DNA of 7,514 nucleotides, taken from Lachnoclostridium sp. UBA1781 (GTDB taxonomy: Bacteria > Bacillota > Clostridia > Lachnospirales > Lachnospiraceae). Both the position numbers and the translations under genes were made by a program. This document shows, one piece after another, positions 1 through 5,165 of the stretch (positions within the stretch are counted from its first letter, which is position 1; each line of letters starts with the position of its first letter). The notes under the pieces were generated by a model. That model saw only the letters and a program-made list of their open reading frames with translations, did no database searches and was not told the DNA's origin. The DNA lies in NCBI GenBank assembly GCA_002315495.1, contig DCGJ01000166.1, positions 2,179-9,692 of the forward strand, given 5' to 3'.

Positions 1-558
1 TTCGAGTATTATTCCGAGGACCCGCTTGTGAGCGGTGAATTCACGGCGGCCATTACGAACGGTGTGCAGAGTTACCCGGGCTGCGGCGTCACCATCAAGC
101 ACTATGCGGCGAACAATCAGGAAACCAACCGCGTGCAAAATAACAGCCAGGTGAGCGAGCGTGCGATGCGCGAAATCTATCTGCGCGGCTTTGGTATCGC
201 GGTTCGTAAATCCAATCCTGCGGCTGTGATGACCTCCTACAACCTGTTAAACGGCGTTCACACGAGTGAGCAGGAGGGACTTTTGGAGGACATCCTTCGT
301 ACCGAATTTGGCTTTACCGGTCTGATTATGACCGACTGGAATGTCGGCAACTTTAATCCGCCGGAAAACCTTCTCTATCCTTTGGCAAATGCGGCAGCGT
401 CCGCAAAGGCCGGCGACAATCTGTACATGCCGGGCGGTCAGCGGGATTACGATGACATTATGGCAGGACTTGAGAGCGGCGATATTTCGTATGACCGTCT
501 GAAGGCAAATGCTTCCTACGTCGTTCGTCTGGCGAAGGCGCTTTGCGAGAAGCAATAG
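1..558 (+). CDS. Glycoside hydrolase family 3 (beta-glucosidase/beta-xylosidase type), 3' end only
   Basis: The gene is open from the left edge, so only the last 185 residues are present and the N-terminus is outside the window. GH3 enzymes release terminal beta-linked glucose or xylose from oligosaccharides by a retaining mechanism. The fragment carries the GH3 barrel signatures: FEYYSEDP at residues 1-8, the substrate-binding KH pair in TIKHYAANNQET (31-42), SERAMREIYL (52-61), and the nucleophile motif GLIMTDW with Asp at residue 112. The protein ends only about 73 residues after the nucleophile, with no alpha/beta-sandwich domain following. This suggests the permuted architecture known in some ruminococcal and Butyrivibrio enzymes, where the sandwich domain precedes the barrel; a single-domain GH3 is the alternative. 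The acid/base residue cannot be seen. It is probably the first visible gene of an operon, 34 nt before the next start. Exact substrate is unknown. Confidence 0.93.
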   Translation, partial: FEYYSEDPLVSGEFTAAITNGVQSYPGCGVTIKHYAANNQETNRVQNNSQVSERAMREIYLRGFGIAVRKSNPAAVMTSYNLLNGVHTSEQEGLLEDILRTEFGFTGLIMTDWNVGNFNPPENLLYPLANAAASAKAGDNLYMPGGQRDYDDIMAGLESGDISYDRLKANASYVVRLAKALCEKQ

Positions 559-592
559 CCATCAATTTTGAGGTTAGGAGATTTGCGTATTT

Positions 593-1252
593 ATGAAGAT
601 GAAGGAATATATCTGGCGATATACCCTGTTTTTGATCGGCCTGTTCATTGCGTCGCTTGGTGTCGCATTTTCCACGAAGGCTGCGCTTGGAACGTCCCCT
701 GTGGCGTCAGTGCCATATTCTGTTTCGTTACTCAGTAGCCTATTGAGCTTTGGCGGATGGCTGAATCTGTTGAGCCTGATTCAGATTGCGGTTCAGGTAA
801 TGTTACTTCGAAGCAAATGCCGCCCGGTCGAAATTATCATCCAGACCGCGCTTGCTATGCTTTACGGATATCTTACGGATTTTTCCTGCGGTCTGATTTC
901 AGGCATCTCGGTAAGTCATTATTGGCAGCAGATGGGGCTGATGTTAGTGAGCTGCGTTGTGCTTGCATTTGGCATCTGGATGCAGTTTAAGGGCGGTGTG
1001 GCCATGCTTCCGGGAGAAGCGATGAATCGCGCAATCAGTACCGTGACCGGCAAAAAATACGAGAATATCAAGGTGTTCTTCGATGTGCTTTACATCGTGG
1101 TGTCGGCGGGCATTTGCCTGATTGCGTTTGGAAAACTGGTTGGCGTACGCGAGGGCAGTATCATTGCGGCCGTCGCCATTGGTAATATTATTCGGTTCTT
1201 TAATCGATGCTTCGACCGACTGACGAAGAAGCCAAAGGAAGAGCCGGCATAG
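593..1252 (+). CDS. YczE/YyaS/YitT-like multi-pass membrane protein
   Basis: This is a 219-residue integral membrane protein. Hydrophobic segments can be read at roughly 9-27, 47-72, 79-100, 112-132, 162-180 and 188-204, followed by a basic cytosolic tail rich in Lys and Arg. It matches the YczE/YyaS/YitT-like family: GVAFSTKAALGTSP near residues 23-36, GEAMNRAIS at 141-149, and VREGSIIAAVAIGNIIR at 185-201 are typical conserved blocks. The family has no firmly established biochemical function, although transport or membrane-associated roles are often assumed. The start at 593 is preceded by AGGAG at 576-580, a rather long 12-nt spacer; the ATG six bases later is further away and less likely. 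It sits between a GH3 gene and an esterase gene with short gaps and no terminator, so co-transcription is likely. A link to sugar or oligosaccharide handling is inference from position only. Confidence 0.85.
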   Translation: MKMKEYIWRYTLFLIGLFIASLGVAFSTKAALGTSPVASVPYSVSLLSSLLSFGGWLNLLSLIQIAVQVMLLRSKCRPVEIIIQTALAMLYGYLTDFSCGLISGISVSHYWQQMGLMLVSCVVLAFGIWMQFKGGVAMLPGEAMNRAISTVTGKKYENIKVFFDVLYIVVSAGICLIAFGKLVGVREGSIIAAVAIGNIIRFFNRCFDRLTKKPKEEPA

Positions 1253-1256
1253 AATG

Positions 1257-1263
1257 AGGAGGT
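1257..1263 (+). promoter_or_regulatory. Ribosome binding site fixing the esterase start
   Basis: AGGAGGT is a near-perfect Shine-Dalgarno sequence. It lies 5 nt before the ATG at 1269 and only 2 nt before the in-frame GTG at 1266. The spacing selects ATG 1269 as the start. Confidence 0.85.
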
Positions 1264-1268
1264 AAGTG

Positions 1269-2069
1269 ATGTCACAATTAACGATTGAATTCTTCAGTAC
1301 CAGTCTGAATCGACCGGTGCAGTTTAAGATGATCATTCCGAACGACCTGAATCCGGCCTGGAACGTTCCGCAGGAGCGAAAGGGCAAGCCGATGAAGACT
1401 CTGTTTCTGCTTCACGGCTATACCGGCGCGGCAGGCAACTGGGTGCCGGAGGAATACACCAGCCTTTACAATATGGCGATTGTCATGCCAAGCGGGGAAA
1501 ATGCATTTTACGTCGACGGCATCTCCAGCGGCCATAAGTTTGCCACGTTTTTGGGTGTGGAGCTGGTGGAATACGTGCGAAAGACATTCCATCTGGCGAT
1601 GACGCCGGAGGATACGTTTGTGATGGGTCTTTCCATGGGAGGCTTTGGAGCGATTCACACGGCCTATATGTACCCGGAGACATTCGGTTCTGCGATTGCT
1701 TTGTCTTCCGCGTTGATTATTCACGGAATCGCCCATATGAAGCCGGGCACGGACAACGGCGTTGCCAACTACGAGTATTATCGCGAGTGCTTTGGAGACC
1801 TGGAAACAGTGGAGCAGAGCCGCCATAATCCGGAGGTTTTGGTGGAGGAACTGCTGGCTTCCGGAGGGAAGCTTCCTCGTCTGTTGATGGCCTGCGGAAC
1901 GGAGGACTTCCTTTTGGAACCGAACCGGCATTTTCATCGGTTTCTGGAAGAGAAGGGCGTAGCCCACGAGTACTTTGAATCCAAGGGGATTCACGATATG
2001 AATTTCTGGTCGGAGTATGCAAGAAAACTGATTCCGATGCTGTTTGCAGAGGAAACCAATGGAAAGTGA
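1269..2069 (+). CDS. Esterase, alpha/beta-hydrolase of the EstA / CE1-like (esterase D) family
   Basis: This 266-residue serine hydrolase of the PF00756 type probably cleaves short acyl esters such as acetyl groups on sugars. The readable fold markers are FLLHGYTG (46-53, oxyanion-hole region), the nucleophile elbow GLSMGG with Ser122, an acidic residue in CGTEDFLLEPN (Asp213), and the catalytic His242 in KGIHDMNFW. All three triad members are present and correctly ordered, and the length is normal for the family. No signal peptide is seen, so it should be cytosolic, like the tributyrin esterases of Gram-positive bacteria. The gene starts 16 nt after the membrane-protein stop, which indicates one operon with the GH3 gene. 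A role in deacetylating imported xylo- or gluco-oligosaccharides is inferred from the GH3 and GH43 neighbours. S-formylglutathione hydrolase is a related family, but glutathione use is unlikely in this background. Confidence 0.9.
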   Translation: MSQLTIEFFSTSLNRPVQFKMIIPNDLNPAWNVPQERKGKPMKTLFLLHGYTGAAGNWVPEEYTSLYNMAIVMPSGENAFYVDGISSGHKFATFLGVELVEYVRKTFHLAMTPEDTFVMGLSMGGFGAIHTAYMYPETFGSAIALSSALIIHGIAHMKPGTDNGVANYEYYRECFGDLETVEQSRHNPEVLVEELLASGGKLPRLLMACGTEDFLLEPNRHFHRFLEEKGVAHEYFESKGIHDMNFWSEYARKLIPMLFAEETNGK

Positions 2070-2071
2070 AA

Positions 2072-2100
2072 GCTTCATGAAGCGATTTGATTTTTCAAAT
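2072..2100. repeat. Two adjacent short palindromes after the esterase gene
   Basis: GCTTCATGAAGC (2072-2083) is a perfect 12-bp palindrome just after the esterase stop. It is followed directly by ATTTGA-TTTT-TCAAAT (2085-2100), a 6-bp AT-rich stem with a T4 loop. Neither has a strong GC stem plus U-run, so they make a poor terminator. They could be a weak end signal or a protein-binding site. The 146-nt gap (2070-2215) also contains the short palindrome GATTAATC at 2141-2148. I could not identify a convincing -35/-10 pair in it. Confidence 0.4.
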
Positions 2101-2202
2101 GCGGTACAAAAAAATAAGATATTTTCCGTGGTTTTTGATAGATTAATCTTAGTTGAAAATGCTATTCTTACCTTAGATGTGCAGGATTATGCATGATAAG
2201 AT

Positions 2203-2207
2203 GGAGG
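2203..2207 (+). promoter_or_regulatory. Ribosome binding site of the broken dehydrogenase gene
   Basis: GGAGG lies 8 nt before ATG 2216 and sets the original start there rather than at the ATG at 2177, which has no comparable site. The translation signal survives although the gene downstream is broken. Confidence 0.7.
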
Positions 2208-2215
2208 TAAGAAGG

Positions 2216-2672
2216 ATGTTTGATGTAAAAGGAAAATGGGCGCTGGTAACCGGAGCAAGCAGAGGAATTGGCCGTTTGTCAGCGCTCTTTTTGGCTTCGA
2301 AGGGCTGTAATCTCGTACTTCACAGTCGTAACCTCAGTGGAACTGAGGGGTTAGTGGCAGAGGTTCAAAAAACTTGGGGTTGAGGCATATTCCGCGTCCA
2401 AGGCCGCACTTGATAAGGTAACGATTGATTTGGGTTACAAGCTGGATGGCAGCAATGTCATCATTTCCCTTGCGGATCCGGGCTGGTGCAGGACCGACCT
2501 TGGTGGGCCGCAGGCGCCAAATGCTCCTGAGTCGACGATACCGGGCATTTTGATGGGAGTCTTTATTGATGACGGAAAGTCCGGAAGATATTTCGGTGCG
2601 CAGGAGTACGACGGCATGACCTTGGAAGAGGCTGTGGCAAAGGCAGAGGCGAAGCCAAGTCCGTATTGTTAG
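2216..2672 (+). pseudogene. Short-chain dehydrogenase/reductase remnant (frameshift plus internal deletion)
   Basis: Two pieces of one SDR remain. The first (2216 to about 2372) encodes 52 residues with the Rossmann cofactor motif TGASRGIG and the typical start MFDVKGKWALVTG, then reads into TGA at 2381-2383. The second lies one frame further on (from 2373, 99 residues). It begins LGVEAYSASKAALDK, with the catalytic YxxxK pair, and continues through DPGWCRTDLGGP to TAG at 2670-2672. Skipping one base near the A6 run (2367-2372) joins the pieces smoothly. The joined product is only about 151 residues, against roughly 250 for the family. Missing is the middle of the fold, with the NAG motif, the catalytic Ser and several strands. 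The part before the junction aligns with the segment after the second Rossmann strand, and the part after it with the YxxxK helix, so about 100 codons are gone. A functional SDR is very unlikely. Both ends are well conserved and the ribosome site is intact, which suggests recent decay. Confidence 0.88.
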
Positions 2673-2741
2673 TAGGTAGGATGACGTATGGGGAACAACA
2701 TTTCTCATATGGATTGATATTGTTGAAAGAAAGGGTTCGTT

Positions 2742-3926
2742 ATGGATAATTTTAATTTTTACAGTCCGACCGAGTTTGTATTTGGTAAGGGCAGGGAAAA
2801 TGAGTGCGGAGCTTACGTAAAGAAGTTCGGAGGCTCCAAGGTTTTGATTCATTTTGGAGGCGGCTCTGTTGTTCGATCCGGCTTGCTCGACCGTGTGAAG
2901 ACGTCTCTTCAGGCGGAGGGCATTTTGTTCGAAGAGCTTGGTGGTGTGAAGCCAAACCCGCGTGACACTCTGGTTTATGAGGGAATCCGGCTTTGCAAGG
3001 ACAAGGGGATTGATTTCATTCTGGCGGTTGGTGGCGGCTCCGTAATTGACAGTGCGAAGGCGATTGCGGTAGGCGTTCCTTATGACGGAGATTTCTGGGA
3101 TTTTTATAGTGGCAAGGCGCAGATTCGTGCGGCTCTTCCTGTTGCAACCGTGCTTACAATTGCGGCTGCGGGAAGCGAAGGCTCCGGCGATTCCGTCATC
3201 ACAAAAGAGGACGGAATGTGGAAGCGTGGTGCGGGAAGCGAGCATATGAGACCGAAGTTCTCTGTGATGAATCCGGAACTTACCTGCACGCTACCGGCAT
3301 ATCAGACGGCCTGTGGCGCGACGGATATTATGGCGCATGTATTCGAACGTTACTTCACCAATACGACAGAGGTTGAAATTACCGACCGTCTCTGCGAGGC
3401 GGTGCTTATGACAATGGTAAAGGAAACACCTCGTGTGATTGAAGATCCAAATAACTATCAGGCCCGTGCCAATATTATGTGGGCGGGAACCGTTGCGCAT
3501 ACCAATCTGGTTGGGGTCGGACGTGCTCAGGACTGGAACAGCCATGGCATCGAGCATGAATTGTCCGGTCTGTACGACTGTGCCCACGGCGCAGGTTTGG
3601 CTGTCATTATGCCGGCCTGGATGGAATATGTCATGCCACATAATCCGATGCGCTTTGCTCAGATGGCAAATCGTGTCTTTGGCGTCGCAATGAACTATGA
3701 GAATCCGACAGATACCGCGAAGAAGGGCATTACCGCATTTCGCGAGTTCTTGCGAAAGATTGGTATGCCGATTAATTTTGCAGAGCTTGGCGCAAAGGAA
3801 GAGGATATCCCGACGCTTGTTGAGAAGTTTGGCCTTGGCGAGACCGGGAAGACCGGCGGCTTCGTGCAGCTTACCTCCGAGAGTGTAAGAGCAATCTTAG
3901 AAAATGCGGTGAAAGCAAGCTTGTAA
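2742..3926 (+). CDS. Iron-containing alcohol dehydrogenase, YqhD / butanol dehydrogenase type
   Basis: This 394-residue group III alcohol dehydrogenase reduces aldehydes to alcohols with NAD(P)H in the cytosol; related enzymes act on butyraldehyde and other short aldehydes during fermentation. The N-terminal nucleotide domain shows FGGGSVVRSG (38-47), GGVKPNP (67-73) and GGGSVIDSAK (97-106). The metal-binding helical domain shows GATDIMAHVFERYF, with Asp195 and His199, then His268 in the DWNSHGIEHELSG block and His282 in CAHGAGLAVIMP. These match the four-ligand Asp-His-His-His pattern known for YqhD. Length is normal and no motif is damaged. The start at 2742 has a modest AAAGGG site 6 nt upstream. 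No clear promoter is visible in the 69 nt before it, so it may once have been co-transcribed with the now-broken dehydrogenase. Cofactor preference (NADPH versus NADH) and substrate cannot be fixed from sequence alone. Confidence 0.95.
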   Translation: MDNFNFYSPTEFVFGKGRENECGAYVKKFGGSKVLIHFGGGSVVRSGLLDRVKTSLQAEGILFEELGGVKPNPRDTLVYEGIRLCKDKGIDFILAVGGGSVIDSAKAIAVGVPYDGDFWDFYSGKAQIRAALPVATVLTIAAAGSEGSGDSVITKEDGMWKRGAGSEHMRPKFSVMNPELTCTLPAYQTACGATDIMAHVFERYFTNTTEVEITDRLCEAVLMTMVKETPRVIEDPNNYQARANIMWAGTVAHTNLVGVGRAQDWNSHGIEHELSGLYDCAHGAGLAVIMPAWMEYVMPHNPMRFAQMANRVFGVAMNYENPTDTAKKGITAFREFLRKIGMPINFAELGAKEEDIPTLVEKFGLGETGKTGGFVQLTSESVRAILENAVKASL

Positions 3927-3958
3927 TATCGGCAGTGCCCTGAAACTAATATTCAGAA

Positions 3959-3988
3959 GCATCAAATGGCATCAAAAAGCTTCAAATT
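3959..3988. repeat. Three 10-bp direct repeats upstream of the GH43 promoter
   Basis: GCATCAAATG (3959-3968), GCATCAAAAA (3969-3978) and GCTTCAAATT (3979-3988) are three head-to-tail copies of GCWTCAAA with an exact 10-base period. The array ends 2 nt before the -35 box at 3991. One copy per helical turn places all copies on the same DNA face, as in some activator sites; A/T-rich phased DNA acting as an UP-like element is an alternative. The regulator, if any, is unknown. Confidence 0.6.
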
Positions 3989-3990
3989 CG

Positions 3991-4019
3991 TTGCACTTCC
4001 AGCCACCATCGTGTATAAT
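3991..4019 (+). promoter_or_regulatory. Sigma70/SigA-type promoter for the GH43 gene
   Basis: TTGCAC (3991-3996) and a perfect TATAAT (4014-4019) are separated by exactly 17 nt. The predicted start of transcription is about 4024-4028, giving a leader of roughly 135 nt before the GH43 start. The -10 box lies in the loop of the terminator hairpin of the upstream gene, and the direct repeats at 3959-3988 abut the -35 box. Confidence 0.72.
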
Positions 4020-4037
4020 GAATGGTGGCTGTTTTTT
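4000..4037 (+). terminator. Rho-independent terminator of the alcohol dehydrogenase gene, containing a promoter
   Basis: The 10-bp stem CAGCCACCAT (4000-4009) pairs with ATGGTGGCTG (4022-4031). It has a 12-nt loop and is followed at once by T6 (4032-4037). It ends the transcript from 2742-3926. The loop (4010-4021) holds the TATAAT of the next promoter. A transcript started there would lack the 5' arm and so could not form this hairpin. Confidence 0.85.
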
Positions 4038-4104
4038 GTGTGGGAGAGCTTCAGGGAGAGGTGTTCCAGTAGTGGGGCAATGCTTCCCTACCTACCGGAC
4101 AGTG

Positions 4105-4142
4105 CCGCATTTTGCGGAATAAATCGGCTCAATCGGAGCCGA
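4105..4142 (+). promoter_or_regulatory. Structured leader: two hairpins before the GH43 ribosome site
   Basis: CCGCA-ttt-TGCGG (4105-4117) and TCGGCTC-aatcg-GAGCCGA (4124-4142) are two short perfect-stem hairpins in the GH43 5' leader. The second ends 6 nt before the Shine-Dalgarno. A looser stem pairs TAG/GGG at 4070-4076 with CCCTA at 4086-4090. No U-run follows either hairpin, so they do not look like an attenuator. I recognise no known riboswitch. They may affect mRNA stability or translation, or the DNA dyad at 4124-4142 may be an operator. Confidence 0.5.
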
Positions 4143-4148
4143 CAAATC

Positions 4149-4155
4149 AGGAGGG
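4149..4155 (+). promoter_or_regulatory. Ribosome binding site fixing the GH43 start
   Basis: AGGAGGG lies 4 nt before ATG 4160. It favours this ATG over the in-frame TTG at 4112, which would add 16 low-complexity residues and place the start inside the leader hairpin at 4105-4117. Confidence 0.85.
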
Positions 4156-4159
4156 TAAC

Positions 4160-5110
4160 ATGGATCAGGACAAGGAAATCATCGTTCGTGACGGGAAGGA
4201 ATTCCGCACGAATCCGATCATTAAGGGCATCTACACGGCAGATCCGGCGCCGATGGTTTACGGGGATACGCTGTATCTGTACACCACGCACGACGAGGAC
4301 GAGCTGGTAAACAATTTCTACACGATGTACGACTGGAGATGCTTCTCCACGAAGGACATGGTGCATTGGACCGACCACGGGAAGATTTTCTCGCTGGACG
4401 ACATTTCCTGGGCGGATGACCGTGCGTGGGCACCGCAGTGCATCGAGCGTAACGGCAAATTCTACCTGTACTGCCCGGTTCACCGGATTGATGGAGGTAT
4501 GTCCATCGCTGTCGGCGTATCGGACAAGCCGGAGGGACCGTTTACCGATATCGGACATCCTTTGGTAAATGAGGACGACTGGAACGACATCGACCCGACC
4601 GTATTTATCGACGACGACGGCCAGGCTTATCTTTATTTCGGCAATCCGGAGCTTCGTTATGTGCTTCTTAACGAAGACATGATTTCCTACAACGAGGAGG
4701 TTGGAATCTGCAAGGTTCCGATGACGGAGGAGGCGTTCGATAAGGGCGACCACATGACCGGTACGAGCTACGCAGAGGGGCCTTGGTTTTACAAGAGAAA
4801 TGGGTTGTATTACATGGTTTATGCGGCATTTAAGGGCGGCACGGGAATGGAGCATTTGGCTTATTCGACCTCGAAAAATGCGACCGGACCTTGGACGTAT
4901 GGCGGCGTATTGATGACCGAGGAGGGCGGCGTGTTCACAAACCATCCGGGCGTCTGTGATTTCAAGGGACATTCGTACCTGTTCTATCATACCGGCGATT
5001 TACCGGGCGGAAGCCTGTTCCATCGCTCGGTTTGCGTGGTAGAATTCACGTACAAAGAGGACGGCTCGATTGAGACCATCGCAAAGGTAGACGGTATCGA
5101 CGCAATTTAG
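4160..5110 (+). CDS. Glycoside hydrolase family 43 (xylosidase/arabinofuranosidase type)
   Basis: This 316-residue single-domain five-bladed beta-propeller enzyme inverts and releases xylose or arabinose from hemicellulose side chains or oligosaccharides. The three catalytic residues of the family can be placed: the base Asp28 in GIYTADPAP, the pKa-modulating Asp145 in WNDIDPTVFIDDDGQAYLYFG, and the acid Glu206 in GTSYAEGPWFYKRNGLYYMVY. His262 in TNHPGV fits the conserved metal or water site. Repeated GxxYLYY-like strands (LYLYTT, FYLYCP, AYLYFG, LYYMVYA, SYLFYHT) mark the blades. There is no signal peptide, so it should act on imported oligosaccharides in the cytosol. There is no extra carbohydrate-binding or beta-sandwich domain. 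The gene has its own promoter at 3991-4019 and may be co-transcribed with the purine permease 55 nt downstream. Exact substrate and GH43 subfamily are not resolved. Confidence 0.93.
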   Translation: MDQDKEIIVRDGKEFRTNPIIKGIYTADPAPMVYGDTLYLYTTHDEDELVNNFYTMYDWRCFSTKDMVHWTDHGKIFSLDDISWADDRAWAPQCIERNGKFYLYCPVHRIDGGMSIAVGVSDKPEGPFTDIGHPLVNEDDWNDIDPTVFIDDDGQAYLYFGNPELRYVLLNEDMISYNEEVGICKVPMTEEAFDKGDHMTGTSYAEGPWFYKRNGLYYMVYAAFKGGTGMEHLAYSTSKNATGPWTYGGVLMTEEGGVFTNHPGVCDFKGHSYLFYHTGDLPGGSLFHRSVCVVEFTYKEDGSIETIAKVDGIDAI

Positions 5111-5123
5111 CGCGAGCATAGGG

Positions 5124-5143
5124 TGACGGCATTAAGGCCGTTA
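5124..5143 (+). other. Small hairpin between the GH43 and permease genes
   Basis: TGACGGC (5124-5130) pairs with GCCGTTA (5137-5143) through a 6-nt loop, with one G-U pair. No T-run follows, so it is not a typical terminator. It might be a processing or stabilising element. The 55-nt gap holds no clear promoter. Confidence 0.35.
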
Positions 5144-5165
5144 ATCAAATAAAAGGAGCATTTTT

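Noticed and set aside
1278..2078. Long minus-strand open frame opposite the esterase
   Set aside because: The sequence is low-plausibility, rich in His, Arg and Gln, with no family resemblance. The plus strand has a full catalytic triad.
2070..2215. Promoter or terminator in the gap between the esterase and the SDR remnant
   Set aside because: TTGATA (2135) and TATTCT (2163) are 22 nt apart, and other hexamer pairs are equally poor. The palindromes lack a GC stem with a U-run.
2177..2383. Independent small protein of 68 residues starting at 2177
   Set aside because: It is the N-terminal piece of the SDR with a 13-residue upstream extension that has no ribosome site. The good site belongs to ATG 2216.
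2360..2400. Programmed +1 frameshift in the SDR gene (A6 run, and a GGT TGA G context before the stop)
   Set aside because: A shift would restore the frame, but the product would still lack about 100 central residues including the catalytic Ser region. Decay explains both defects.
2334..3245. Minus-strand open frame of 303 codons across the SDR remnant and the dehydrogenase
   Set aside because: It spans two unrelated plus-strand genes and the gap between them and has no recognisable motif. It is most likely a chance open frame.
4088..4990. Long minus-strand open frame of 300 codons opposite GH43
   Set aside because: It is a shadow of a gene with biased codon use. It has no recognisable domain, and the plus-strand frame has complete GH43 motifs and a strong ribosome site.
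5111..5165. Purine riboswitch before the permease
   Set aside because: The gap is 55 nt, too short for a purine aptamer plus expression platform, and the conserved purine-aptamer core is not seen.
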